A stretch of 64,000 bases of DNA from Microbacterium oxydans (GTDB lineage: Bacteria; Actinomycetota; Actinomycetes; Actinomycetales; Microbacteriaceae). Where the stretch lies: positions 62,001 through 126,000 of the forward strand of contig NZ_JYIV01000018.1 of the NCBI RefSeq assembly GCF_000956405.1. Direction: 5' to 3'. A program made the translations under genes and the position numbers. A model generated the notes under the pieces. That model worked only from the letters and a program-made list of their open reading frames with translations. It did not search any database and was not told the origin of the DNA. Below are positions 35,217 through 43,851 of the stretch, one piece after another (the first letter of the stretch is position 1; each line of letters starts with the position of its first letter).

Positions 35217-36584
35217 TCACACGTAGACGCCGCGGTCCTCCATGAAACGCACCGGGTTGGTGTAGCCACCGTTGAGGTACACCTCGAAGTGCAGATGGCA
35301 CCCGAAGGATCGCCCGGTGTTGCCCGCGTATGCGATGACCTGTCCCGACTCGACCCACTGACCGCGACGAACGGCGATTCCGCCCGGCTTGATGTGTGCG
35401 TAGCCCGAGCTCACGCCGCCACCGTGCTGAATACGGACGTAGTTGCCGTAGTTCCCGTTGGCTCCGGCATAGTCGACTGTTCCCGAGTTCGCGGCGTAGA
35501 TCGCCGCACCGCATCCGTTCGCCAGGTCTGCGCCGTAGTGGTAGCTCGATGAGCAGCCCTGGGGTCCGCAGATCGGGGTCCGTGGACCGTAGCTCGAGCT
35601 GCGTGCGCCACCGTGCGGTCGAACCCACCCTCCGCTACCGGCCTGGCCCCCTCCGCCCCCGTTGCCGCCGCTGTTCGCCGCGGCTTCGGCGGCTTCTCTC
35701 TCCCGACGAGCCTTCTCCTCCGCGGCACGCGCTGCGACGCCGGCCTGGTAAGCGGCAACCGTTTGCGCGGTCGTGTCCTGAAGCGCCGCGAGCTGTGCCT
35801 TCAGCGTCTCGAGGTAGGTGGTCTGCTCGTCGAGCGCAGCCTGTGCGGCGTCTGCGGCTTCCTGCGCTGCTGTCATCTTCTGCTCCGCGACCTGCTGCAG
35901 TCGGTCGCGCTCGTCTCGAGCGACGACCGCCTGATCTGTGAGCGACTGTGCCGCGTTCTTCGACGAGATTGCTTCGTCGTAGACCGCGCGGTTGTACTGC
36001 ATGAACTTGTCGAGCGTTCCCAATCGCGACAGCAGCTCATCCGATTCGGCTGCAGAGCCTGCGAAGAACAGCTGCAGCGTGGTGTCGTCGCCACCGTTGC
36101 GATAGAGCTGCGCCGCCAGCTGTCCGGCTTTCCTCGACGCCTCCTCAGCGATGAGGGTCTGTTCGTCGGCTTGCGCCTGCAGGTCGTCTGCGACCCGGAT
36201 CGCCTCGAAGTACTGCTGCTGCGCTGCGTAGAACTCGTCGGATGCGAGCAGTGCTGCGGCCTCGGTGTCAGCGACCTTCTGCGTCAGCGACTGAATGAGG
36301 CCTTGGATGCGTTGAACTTCGACACCCTTCGCTGCCTCGTTGCCCTTGGCGCGCTGAACGTCGTCCCACGACGGGTACGTTGCGGCATGTGCGATGGAAA
36401 CGCCGGATCCGACCCCGAACGCTGCGAGCGCCACCACGCTCAAGGCGCCGAGCTCGAAGACGCCGCGGCGATTGATTGGGCGCTTCCACAGTCGATCCCT
36501 CTCGGCGGGTTTCGGGGCACAGCCGCAGTCATCAGCAGCCGACGCGGAAGCGAGATCAGCGGCTGTCGGGCGTATCGGACTCAC
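35217..36584 (-). CDS. M23 endopeptidase with coiled coil (EnvC/NlpD-like)
   Basis: 455 residues from GTG 36584 (GAGGAG nine bases upstream). N-terminal CGCAPKP, a membrane helix near residue 50, then a long coiled coil (about 75-305, rich in Ala, Gln, Glu), a Gly-rich linker, and the LytM domain: YHYGADLANGCGA gives His and Asp, GCHLHFEVYLNGG the H-x-H. A Cys pair (PICGPQGCSS) may form a disulfide. Coiled-coil M23 proteins cut peptidoglycan or activate amidases. It reads toward ccsB and is divergent from the ArsR gene, sharing the palindrome at 36623. Confidence 0.9.
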   Translation of the reverse strand: MSPIRPTAADLASASAADDCGCAPKPAERDRLWKRPINRRGVFELGALSVVALAAFGVGSGVSIAHAATYPSWDDVQRAKGNEAAKGVEVQRIQGLIQSLTQKVADTEAAALLASDEFYAAQQQYFEAIRVADDLQAQADEQTLIAEEASRKAGQLAAQLYRNGGDDTTLQLFFAGSAAESDELLSRLGTLDKFMQYNRAVYDEAISSKNAAQSLTDQAVVARDERDRLQQVAEQKMTAAQEAADAAQAALDEQTTYLETLKAQLAALQDTTAQTVAAYQAGVAARAAEEKARREREAAEAAANSGGNGGGGGQAGSGGWVRPHGGARSSSYGPRTPICGPQGCSSSYHYGADLANGCGAAIYAANSGTVDYAGANGNYGNYVRIQHGGGVSSGYAHIKPGGIAVRRGQWVESGQVIAYAGNTGRSFGCHLHFEVYLNGGYTNPVRFMEDRGVYV

Positions 36585-36622
36585 GCGTTTGGCTCCTCAT
36601 CGCTGGGATATCGCCTTCAAGT

Positions 36623-36644
36623 TACATCACGAATTCGTGATGTA
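36623..36644. promoter_or_regulatory. perfect 22-bp palindrome between divergent genes
   Basis: TACATCACGAA is followed directly by its exact complement, making a 22-bp palindrome 40 bases before the ArsR ATG and 39 bases before the M23 GTG. A tandem site on both promoters is the usual form for an ArsR repressor that controls itself and its neighbour. Confidence 0.8.
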
Positions 36645-36683
36645 TCGTCAATTCGGAGAGAGTGTCGTCGTCGTAGACTCACT

Positions 36684-37040
36684 ATGGTGACGCGAGACAT
36701 GCACTTCGATGCGGCGACGATGTTGCCGTCGAGCGCAGCCGTTCGGCTGGCGGAAGTCATGCACGGCCTCTCCTCTCCGGTGCGGCTGCGGATCCTCACC
36801 GCGCTGCGACAATCGTCGCTGACCGTCACCCAGCTCTGCGAAGCTGTGGGAGCTGGTCAGACAGCCGTGTCGAACCACCTACGGCTGATGCGCGAGCTCG
36901 GCCTCGTGTCAGGAAATCGCGACGGGCGCAACGTCCGCTACGACTTGTACGACGACCACGTCATGGCTCTGCTTGATGGCGTGCTTGGCCACGTGGCGTA
37001 CCTCCCGACCGGTGTCGAGACCAGTCCACAGGACAAGTAG
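36684..37040 (+). CDS. ArsR-family repressor closing the envelope module
   Basis: 118 residues. Winged helix: MHGLSSPVRLRILTALRQSS, VTQLCEAVGAGQTAVSNHLR and GLVSGNRDGRNVRYDLYDDHVMALL, with Asp/His near the C-terminus matching the alpha-5 metal site (D-x-H-x..H) of SmtB/CzrA sensors. A Cys in TQLCEAVG lies in the recognition region. A perfect palindrome is upstream. It likely senses Zn or a similar ion and controls the divergent M23 gene, possibly more of the module. Confidence 0.88.
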   Translation: MVTRDMHFDAATMLPSSAAVRLAEVMHGLSSPVRLRILTALRQSSLTVTQLCEAVGAGQTAVSNHLRLMRELGLVSGNRDGRNVRYDLYDDHVMALLDGVLGHVAYLPTGVETSPQDK

Positions 37041-37056
37041 CCGGCTCGCTCTCTGG

Positions 37057-37995
37057 TTAGGGACGTGCCGTCTCGAGAGACGACAGCTCCAGTTCTATGA
37101 GCTCTCGTACGAACTCGCCGAGAGCGCCTAGCACGAGCGCGACCTCCGAGCTTGAAGGAGGGACGTCGCCATGCACGAGACGACTTCGGACGTCGTACGC
37201 ATAGCTGAAGAAATCACGCGCCGTTCGATCCAAGAAGGTGCGCGGGTTCAAATGGTCTGCGAGTCGGGCGCTCGCAGAGCTGATGCTCTCCTTGTGCAAC
37301 GATCCGATCCGATTCTCCAACGACTTCTTACTGATAGGTGACAGCGTCTGATCGGCTCGGACTACGGCGGCAAGTCGGCGAAGAGCGATTCGTTCCTCAC
37401 TAGAGACCTTCTTGCGGACGACCATGGCTTCGGCGGCGGACGTGAGCATGAGAAGACGGGCGTCATCCGTGGGCATTCGCCAACTGGCAACATATAGGTC
37501 GAATGCCAGAGAACCGTGCGGTGAGGCGGTCGCGGAGCGCATCGCGCGCTGGAACGTCGCGCCCACGGTCTGCGCGGGCGTATGAGCGCGAACTGTTGCG
37601 CTCAGTCGAGGCACGACGATGTCCTCCGATGTCAGGTGCACCGTGACCCCCGGGCGAAAGCGGGCAGCGCGAACTCCTGTCGGGAGAGCCTCATTGAGGT
37701 CGCGCAGCGCGGTCTCAGACATCCCAGCGGATGCCTCGCGGGACAAGAAGTCGAAGTAGATTCCTGTGCGTAAAGAAGTGAGCCGCAGCGCCGGAAGAAG
37801 TTCATTGGCCCGTTGCTCCGCTATTTCAGCGGTCGGGTAGCCGGATCCGCAAAACGCCGCTCTCTCGGCGTCCGCGAGCGGCCCATTCGACTGGAGCCAG
37901 ATGCTCTCGCTGTTCGACTCTGATAGCGAGAGTCGACTCTCGGCGGTGTCCGGATTGCTGTTTCCTACATGCAGCGGTACGCGGAACGAATACAT
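37057..37995 (-). CDS. HEPN-like protein of unknown function
   Basis: 312 residues, soluble. The C-terminal third has FFSYAYDVRSRLVHGDVPPS, where R-S-R-L-V-H is an R-x4-H motif of HEPN ribonucleases (Apea-HEPN style). The N-terminal two thirds are not recognised. Divergent from the nuclease-like gene at 38150. Codon usage is less GC-biased than the chromosomal genes, fitting foreign origin. Defence or toxin role is inferred from motif and neighbours. Confidence 0.55.
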   Translation of the reverse strand: MYSFRVPLHVGNSNPDTAESRLSLSESNSESIWLQSNGPLADAERAAFCGSGYPTAEIAEQRANELLPALRLTSLRTGIYFDFLSREASAGMSETALRDLNEALPTGVRAARFRPGVTVHLTSEDIVVPRLSATVRAHTPAQTVGATFQRAMRSATASPHGSLAFDLYVASWRMPTDDARLLMLTSAAEAMVVRKKVSSEERIALRRLAAVVRADQTLSPISKKSLENRIGSLHKESISSASARLADHLNPRTFLDRTARDFFSYAYDVRSRLVHGDVPPSSSEVALVLGALGEFVRELIELELSSLETARP

Positions 37996-38149
37996 GGAGC
38001 GAGCGTATCGAGACTGCGGCCGGCGCGGCCCGCTTCAGCCGGGCTATGGTTCGCGTTGCCGGCGACGCCTTGAGGCGGGGCAGTGCAACTTCGGGCTGGC
38101 GAGCAGGGTGCATCGCTACTCTGGTCGCAGGTGGCGGAGGAGGCAGACG

Positions 38150-39508
38150 GTGAATACGAACGACACACCTGTCGAGATCTCGGAGATCAGCGAACAGCGA
38201 TTCAACGCTTTCGTGGTCTGGGCCCGGGGGGCGGGCCCACTTGCGCCGACCAAGGAAGTTGCGTGGCTGGAGATCCGACCCGCTAAGGTGCTCGGCGTAT
38301 TATTAGTTGACTCGACCGACCGCGAGCTCCACAGTTGCGTGCTCGCTCCCGACCTCTCTGGACGCTATCGGGGAGTCAGGTTGCTAGGCCCACACGCAGA
38401 TGTACGTGCCGCGGTGAATGCGACTGCGGAAGCTATGGCGAATGTTCACGCGGACTACGACAACTCACGCACTCAAGGCGATGAGAGGCCTTCCGAGAAC
38501 TTCTTCAGAGTGGCTTCGAACGAGGATCGCTTGCACGTTCGATTCAAGTACCTACGAGATCAGACGAGTGCCGTCGCTGCGCGTCGCCTCATAGAGGTCG
38601 CCATGCGTTGGTACGAGAACCAAGATGGAACCTTCGTCGAGCAGTTTCAGACCACTGCCTTCGATGCCAGGGTGTGGGAACTATATGTATGGGCGCTGAT
38701 GCGTGAGGCGGGTCTACGAGTCGAACAGCCCAAGCCCGCGCCAGACTTCCTTGCACGAGGTGTGTTCGGAGATTTCTACGTCGAGGCAACGACCGCGAAC
38801 CCGCCGCCAGTGCACAACGTGCCCGTTCCGCCGGAGACGGCTGACGAGCTTTTTGACTATGCGCACAACTACCTGCCGACTCGCTTCTCCGGCCCGCTTG
38901 TTGCAAAGCTCAGAAAGCGCTACTGGGAGCGAACCGGAGCGCGGAAGATACCCTTCGTGATTGCTGTGCAAGACTTCCATCAGGACCTGTCGATGACGTG
39001 GAGCCAGCCCGCGCTGTACGAATACCTCTACGGTGTGCGCATCGAAGATGTGGAGCGGGATGGAGTCGTCCGCCAGGTCGAGGTCCCCGTCGGAACACTT
39101 AAATGGGGCACGAAGGAGCTTGAGTCCGGTTTCTTTAAGTTGCCTGATTCGGAGCGGATCAGTGCCGTGATCTTCAATGCAGCAGGGACACTCAGCAAGT
39201 TCAATCGCATGGGCATCGCGGCGGGGATGGGGGAGTCATCGCTGTTGGCGTTCCATCGCGGTTCTCGTTACGCGGAAGACAACTCGGGCGAGGTTGTGCC
39301 ATTCAGTCAGCAGGTGGGTGAGGGATATGAGGAACGCTGGATTGATGGCACCACTGTCTTCCACAACCCCGGGGCGCTCTACCCGCTTCCGCCCGAGGCC
39401 TTACCGGGTGCGGCGCACGTTAGCGAGCGAGCCGGCATGCGGGAGCAATCTTCTCCTGCCGGACATCTCGTCACCAGCACCACGAGCTTGGTGCTCCCGC
39501 AAGGATGA
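38150..39508 (+). CDS. putative PD-(D/E)XK-like nuclease, unknown family
   Basis: 452 residues from GTG 38150, with GGAGGAGG six bases upstream. A middle block AREAGLRVEQ-like context leads to PDFLARGVFGDFYVEATT, which has the D...E-x-T order of degenerate restriction-fold sites found in uncharacterised phage-defence proteins. Other segments (RFKYLRDQTSAVAARR, WELYVWALMREAG) are not assigned. No membrane segments. It lies in the defence-like part of the element. Nuclease activity is a guess from motif order. Confidence 0.5.
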   Translation: MNTNDTPVEISEISEQRFNAFVVWARGAGPLAPTKEVAWLEIRPAKVLGVLLVDSTDRELHSCVLAPDLSGRYRGVRLLGPHADVRAAVNATAEAMANVHADYDNSRTQGDERPSENFFRVASNEDRLHVRFKYLRDQTSAVAARRLIEVAMRWYENQDGTFVEQFQTTAFDARVWELYVWALMREAGLRVEQPKPAPDFLARGVFGDFYVEATTANPPPVHNVPVPPETADELFDYAHNYLPTRFSGPLVAKLRKRYWERTGARKIPFVIAVQDFHQDLSMTWSQPALYEYLYGVRIEDVERDGVVRQVEVPVGTLKWGTKELESGFFKLPDSERISAVIFNAAGTLSKFNRMGIAAGMGESSLLAFHRGSRYAEDNSGEVVPFSQQVGEGYEERWIDGTTVFHNPGALYPLPPEALPGAAHVSERAGMREQSSPAGHLVTSTTSLVLPQG

Positions 39509-39515
39509 TCTCGGA

Positions 39516-39896
39516 TCAGTTACTCCATGACCAAGCGTCGTGTCGCGCGTCCCGTAGCGCTTCATCAAGGCGCCCCTCGATAAGCCGCGTGATGTTGCGG
39601 GGCGGATCCGCTTCGGGCAACGAGACGTTCAACCACTGCGCCCATGTCCAGGAGTCGCTTACGCCGGTCTGGAGGGTGAGAAGAACCTCCCGCAGACCTG
39701 GAACCACCTCGCCGTCGTGCAGTTGAAAGACGGGGAAGAGGTAGACGCCGTCTTCGGTGCGCAACATGAGGAGGCTGAGATCGTTCCCAGCCTCCATGAC
39801 CTCAGCCTCCGTCCGTCCGAGGGTGCGGGCCATGCTGGTCACCGTGTAGCACGGACCGACGATCTCAGCCCAGGGGTTCGGTTCCTCCTCGGTCAC
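39516..39896 (-). CDS. MbcA/ParS-like small protein, last gene of a four-gene operon
   Basis: 126 residues from GTG 39896, overlapping the preceding gene (GTGA). An HTH-like start (TVTSMARTLGRTEAEVMEA) is followed by GVYLFPVFQLHDGEVVPGL and REVLLTLQTGVSDSWTWAQW, a layout like Xre/MbcA/ParS toxin-binding antitoxins. The usual RES-domain toxin partner is not next to it. It may bind another toxin or DNA. Confidence 0.55.
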   Translation of the reverse strand: MTEEEPNPWAEIVGPCYTVTSMARTLGRTEAEVMEAGNDLSLLMLRTEDGVYLFPVFQLHDGEVVPGLREVLLTLQTGVSDSWTWAQWLNVSLPEADPPRNITRLIEGRLDEALRDARHDAWSWSN

Positions 39897-40099
39897 GGCT
39901 CCTTCTCGGGTTTCCGGGTGTGGCGGCGACGAACGTCTTCGATGATCTCGTCGAGGGTGCGGCGGCCCTCGATGTAGTTCCAGGCGTCGCGGATCGCATC
40001 ACGTGTCGGAGCGAGGCCGTCGAGGCGGCAGGAGTGGAACGCTTCGAGGACTCCGTTCAGCCGCTCCTCTCGCGTACGGACGTGGTCATCGTTACCCAA
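39893..40099 (-). CDS. VbhA-like antitoxin-domain protein
   Basis: 68 residues from TTG 40099. The core VLEAFHSCRLDGLAPTRDAI and YIEGRRTLDEIIEDV match the small VbhA antitoxin helix bundle (E/D-G-x..P-T, then Y-x-x-G-x-x-x-x-D-E). VbhA normally inhibits a Fic AMP-transferase, but no Fic protein (HPFxxGNGR) is nearby. The 5' end overlaps the phosphoesterase gene by eight bases. The start codon is weak and less certain. Confidence 0.6.
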   Translation of the reverse strand: MGNDDHVRTREERLNGVLEAFHSCRLDGLAPTRDAIRDAWNYIEGRRTLDEIIEDVRRRHTRKPEKEP

Positions 40100-40907
40100 C
40101 GGGGAATGCCGCCTCTCTCATCTGCTGGACCGTGGGGACCTCTAGGCGCAGCGTCCGCAGGTCGAGGAACGCGAGGCTGCCCTGCATCGTGTCTCGTCCG
40201 AAGCTCGCCACGCGGCGCCCGTCGTCGGTCGCGCCGCCGCCAGCAACATGCATATGACCATGCATCAGCAGTCCTGGTCGGATGGCGTCCCAGACTTTGG
40301 CAACCCGCTCGCGTGACTGTGCGGACTCTGCGAGCGTTTCGTCAGGGAATCCCATCGGGTTGGACCGCAGCACCTCTTGTACGGCGCGAACGGGCGTGCG
40401 GGCAGGGGACTCGTGCGTCAGCATCAGATCAGCGGGACCACCAGCGATGGCCGCGGCCACATGAGAGTCATCGATGCGCTCATCGGGCCACCATCCGGCG
40501 CCTTCTCGTCGCCAAAGCCTGTCGACGGAGGCTGCACCGCCGAGCGACAGCACCGACCGTCCGCCAATGGTGAGCCTGGCGGGCCTTGCCAGGAGCCAGG
40601 TGAGCTTCGAGACTCGGACGGCTGAACTAGGCTGCTCGTCGAGGAGCGGCGTGACGTCCGACCACGGTTCGTGGTTGCCGAGCGTCACATAGATGCGGTC
40701 GATGTTCGTGTCAGCGAGTGCCTCATCGACGGCATCGGGATCGATCCACCAGTCACCGAGCTGCAGGATCGTCGTCACGTCCGGTGCCAGCGCCGGCAGG
40801 ATACGAGAGAGCGTCCTGACCCAGCCGACGTTGCCGTGCCAGTCCCCGCACACCGCCACGCGCTGATCCGGGAGATCGATGGTCGACGCGCGTTCAAGTG
40901 CTCTCAC
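40092..40907 (-). CDS. calcineurin-like metallophosphoesterase
   Basis: 271 residues from GTG 40907. All five metal-site motifs are in order: GDWHGN, QLGDWW, LGNHEPW, LTHESPAR and HGHMHVAGG, so two metal ions should bind. Such enzymes cut phosphoesters, including cyclic nucleotides and nucleic acids. The start overlaps the previous gene (GTGA) and the end overlaps the VbhA-like gene, so four genes are tightly coupled. Substrate unknown. Confidence 0.88.
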   Translation of the reverse strand: MRALERASTIDLPDQRVAVCGDWHGNVGWVRTLSRILPALAPDVTTILQLGDWWIDPDAVDEALADTNIDRIYVTLGNHEPWSDVTPLLDEQPSSAVRVSKLTWLLARPARLTIGGRSVLSLGGAASVDRLWRREGAGWWPDERIDDSHVAAAIAGGPADLMLTHESPARTPVRAVQEVLRSNPMGFPDETLAESAQSRERVAKVWDAIRPGLLMHGHMHVAGGGATDDGRRVASFGRDTMQGSLAFLDLRTLRLEVPTVQQMREAAFPVG

Positions 40908-41335
40908 TGAGTCCTCGCAGCCTGGTGGGCACGAGCGCGCTCGCGGAATGTCGGGCCAACCCGGAGACTGCGCTCAACATCTTTGTCCCAGCTGATCCAT
41001 CCGCCCCGTTTCCACTGAATCGCTACGTGGAGGCGAAACGCGTGAAGAATCGCGGTGCGAGTGACATAGTTCAGGCCAGCGGGCCACTCAGGGTGCAGAG
41101 GCTTGTCGTTGAAGAGAGCAGCGAACAGCTCCTTGAACGTGGGTCCGCCGCCGGTTCTTCGCCGCACAGTGGCGACGAAGATGCCCGCGGCAAGACCGAG
41201 ATGGTCTGCGCGCTTCTCCTCGGTGAGCGCTTCGAATGCGTCCTGCCACTCGCGGGGCGCCTCGACATCGGTGGCGATCCACCAGGTTGGTGTCAGATCT
41301 GTCACATTCACTCCAGACTCGGGGCTGAAGGGCAT
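40904..41335 (-). CDS. hypothetical protein, first gene of the four-gene operon
   Basis: 143 residues from ATG 41335, though a shorter start (VTDLTPTWWIATD) is possible. Features: acidic start, TEEKRADHLGLAAGIFVATV, FKELFAALFNDKP and an end rich in Arg and Trp (WKRGGWISWDKDVERSL). No family recognised; the middle could be a helix-turn-helix. Translation is coupled to the phosphoesterase. It is divergent from an XRE regulator at 41486. Confidence 0.6.
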   Translation of the reverse strand: MPFSPESGVNVTDLTPTWWIATDVEAPREWQDAFEALTEEKRADHLGLAAGIFVATVRRRTGGGPTFKELFAALFNDKPLHPEWPAGLNYVTRTAILHAFRLHVAIQWKRGGWISWDKDVERSLRVGPTFRERARAHQAARTQ

Positions 41336-41485
41336 GCATCGAGCCGCCCCGGGGTCTATGCACAGCGCCGCACATGCAGATCGTCAAACGCGAGGCGTCG
41401 GCCGTCGGTTGATGCGTCGTGGTGACCGATTCTGCCACATAGACATATCCATGGGTCAGCGCCTTCATCGGATCGTTGGAGAGTG

Positions 41486-41767
41486 ATGAGGACGGACGTG
41501 AGTGCTGACGACGAGTGGCAGAAGTTCGCCGCAGAGCTTGGTCTTCAGATCCGTCGTCTGCGCGACGCGAAAGGCTTGTCGCAAGAAGCGGTCGCCTATC
41601 GTGCGGGTCTAGCTCGATTCACGTATCAGCGCTACGAGCGTGGCGAAGCGCAGTCCGGTGCACCCTCAAACCCCACGTTGCGAACGCTCCTAGCCTTGGC
41701 GCAGATCTTCGAGGTGTCGCTTCAGGAGTTGGTACCGGCGAACCACCCGGACGTGACGGCTCGCTGA
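41486..41767 (+). CDS. XRE-family HTH regulator
   Basis: 93 residues. Classic helix-turn-helix: LGLQIRRLRDAKGLSQEAVA, YRAGLARFTYQRYERGEA and NPTLRTLLALAQIFEVSLQEL. GGAGAG precedes the ATG. It is divergent from the four-gene operon at 39516-41335 and is convergent with the ABC-type ATPase gene. Likely represses the divergent operon. Confidence 0.85.
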   Translation: MRTDVSADDEWQKFAAELGLQIRRLRDAKGLSQEAVAYRAGLARFTYQRYERGEAQSGAPSNPTLRTLLALAQIFEVSLQELVPANHPDVTAR

Positions 41768-41779
41768 GGAAGCCAGACC

Positions 41780-43840
41780 CTACCGGTCTTGGTCGCGTCC
41801 GTCTTCGTTCTCGATAAGGCCATACGGCGGGTAGTCAGGATTCTGCGAGTATCGCACGACGGTGTGTTGAGAAGCGACCGACGGCGGCTGGTTGTCGACA
41901 AGAATGATCTGAGCGCCGGGGTGCTTCAAAACCCAGTCCGAGACATGCATGTAGATGTTCTCGACGATGTGTCTGCTTCGCGTCGTGATAAGGCGTCCGA
42001 GCTCTTCGCCCTCCCTGTCGGAGCTACTGGGCGTCTCAGGCGCGGTGGTGACGACTGACCCTGGGACCAGATTCTTCTGCGGGCTGTCGATAATGAGAAA
42101 GCCGGGATGTCCCATTCCCTGCTCGAACGCGAGCTCGAAGAGCGCGAGCTCCCACGCAAGGGCGATGAGCGTCATCGCCCCAGATGAGCCGACTCGGTCA
42201 TAGCGTCGGTCACGCACATAGGGGATGAGGTTCCTGTCAACCCGAACGAGATCGATCTTCGGATAGTCGAAGTCTCGAAGGATCTCATGAATCCGGTCAC
42301 CGATCCTAGCCAGAATCGTATCCCGCGGGGTGGCTCGCTTTAGGTACTCAGCCTTCCTCGACCGTGCTTCCTTGAGAGCTGCTGAAGTCTTCAACAGCTC
42401 CACTTCCTTCTGCTGTAGCTGGAGCAGCATCTGGCGTGCCCGAAGCATGGTCTTGAGGTCTACCCGAGCATCGCCGAGCGTTTTCTGTATCTCGTCACGT
42501 TGTGCGAGGAACGGGGACACGACTTGGCGCGAGACGCTGTCTAGAGCAGACTGAGCCTCCTGGACCTCATCATTTGCCGCACTCAGCTTGCGACGAAGCT
42601 CGTCACCTTCTGCCCTCACCTCCTGCGAGAATGCGAGTAGCTGATTCAGCCGGCGGACGAGGTTGCGTCGTTCGGTCGAAAGGTCGGGAGCTTCATCTTG
42701 CGGGGTGTCATCCGAGGTCAAGTCCGAGTGGCACAGCGAGCATCGCTCACCGGCGACGGTCGGTGAAGTTTTCAAGTGGCTTTGACACGCGGGACATGTA
42801 ACGACGGTCAGCGAGTCAAAGAGGCTGACAGACTCGGCAACAAGGTCGAGTCGGCGGATCTCGTCCGCATACTGAGCGCGGAGCGGTTCGAGCCGCAGCG
42901 TCAGAGTCTCTCGGTCACGCAGCTCAGTCTGGATTCTCCGAGCGTGATTCGTGCTCCGCGCGAACGCCGCGCGAAGCTCGGTCGTGAAGTCGCCGCGGGC
43001 GGAGATGTCGGCGTCGATGCTCCGCCTCTTGGCGTTGAGCTCAGCGACCCGTATCCCTAGTCGGTCCGACTCGGCAGTGATTTCCTCGAGCGTCGTGAAG
43101 CCCGCGTCCGTCATGAAGGTGCGAAGGGTCTGGACGGCGCGCGACAGTTCGCGTTCCTCAGCTCCGAGCTCTTCTACCGCACGCGACAACGAGGACTGCT
43201 GGTTATCGGATACTCCGAAGAAGAAGTTAACGACCTGATTCAGCTTGATGGAGCGCGCGGTTTGGTTATGGTAAGTGAGGTCACCGTTGTCAAGCCGTCG
43301 GTTCGATAGGAACCACAGGGGCTGTAGATCCCGGAAGCTCAGCACGCTTGTCTTCGAATCCGTCTGCGTTGGTGCTTCGTCCAAGCGCAAACCGGCGAGG
43401 CCGCACAACTGGAGTAGGTAGTGCGACAGAGAGTCGGTATCCGCGGGGTCTGAAGTGAACGACCTCACAGGGGTTCCAGACATGCTGTCCAAATCGCCGG
43501 TGTAGAGGTAAGCGGCAGTCTTCTTCGACCCGAGAGCTCGCTCGATAACGTATCGACTCGCGGTGTCTCCGGTAGATCGCGCGTCTGCCACGTCGATGGC
43601 GAGCTGAGCCGAGCGTACGTTCGCCATGATCTCGTCGTGTTCAGGGTGCTCCTTCGCACCGAGACACCAGTCGATGAACTCGAGCACCGAAGTCTTTCCA
43701 GTGCTGATCTCGCCGGCGATTATCGAAAGCTGACGGATCACGTCGGCATCATTCCGGTCGGTGAAGTTGACTCGATATGAGTGGTTTGGCCCGACCAGAC
43801 GGAGGCCGCGGACGTTGAATGCAGGGCGAGTGGCAGTCAT
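41780..43840 (-). CDS. SMC/Rad50-like ATPase of an ABC-three-component system (DUF3732)
   Basis: 686 residues. Walker A IAGEISTGKTSVLEFIDW near residues 41-58; two long coiled-coil arms; a zinc hook with CPACQSHL and later CSLCHSDL; signature region GSSGAMTLIALAWELALFEL; Walker B GFLIIDSPQKNL and a late His-switch segment. This is the DUF3732-type ABC ATPase found in three-gene conflict systems. Third gene of the operon 45496-41780; eleven bases separate it from the middle gene. It probably senses DNA or invader proteins and licenses the nuclease. Confidence 0.85.
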   Translation of the reverse strand: MTATRPAFNVRGLRLVGPNHSYRVNFTDRNDADVIRQLSIIAGEISTGKTSVLEFIDWCLGAKEHPEHDEIMANVRSAQLAIDVADARSTGDTASRYVIERALGSKKTAAYLYTGDLDSMSGTPVRSFTSDPADTDSLSHYLLQLCGLAGLRLDEAPTQTDSKTSVLSFRDLQPLWFLSNRRLDNGDLTYHNQTARSIKLNQVVNFFFGVSDNQQSSLSRAVEELGAEERELSRAVQTLRTFMTDAGFTTLEEITAESDRLGIRVAELNAKRRSIDADISARGDFTTELRAAFARSTNHARRIQTELRDRETLTLRLEPLRAQYADEIRRLDLVAESVSLFDSLTVVTCPACQSHLKTSPTVAGERCSLCHSDLTSDDTPQDEAPDLSTERRNLVRRLNQLLAFSQEVRAEGDELRRKLSAANDEVQEAQSALDSVSRQVVSPFLAQRDEIQKTLGDARVDLKTMLRARQMLLQLQQKEVELLKTSAALKEARSRKAEYLKRATPRDTILARIGDRIHEILRDFDYPKIDLVRVDRNLIPYVRDRRYDRVGSSGAMTLIALAWELALFELAFEQGMGHPGFLIIDSPQKNLVPGSVVTTAPETPSSSDREGEELGRLITTRSRHIVENIYMHVSDWVLKHPGAQIILVDNQPPSVASQHTVVRYSQNPDYPPYGLIENEDGRDQDR

Positions 43841-43851
43841 TGGTAGTGGTC

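Noticed and set aside
19581..37040. A cytochrome c or terminal oxidase gene within the assembly module
   Set aside because: No CxxCH motif or oxidase helix block was found in any supported frame.
39893..40099. Classical VbhA-VbhT (Fic) toxin-antitoxin pair
   Set aside because: No Fic core motif HPFxxGNGR is present nearby.
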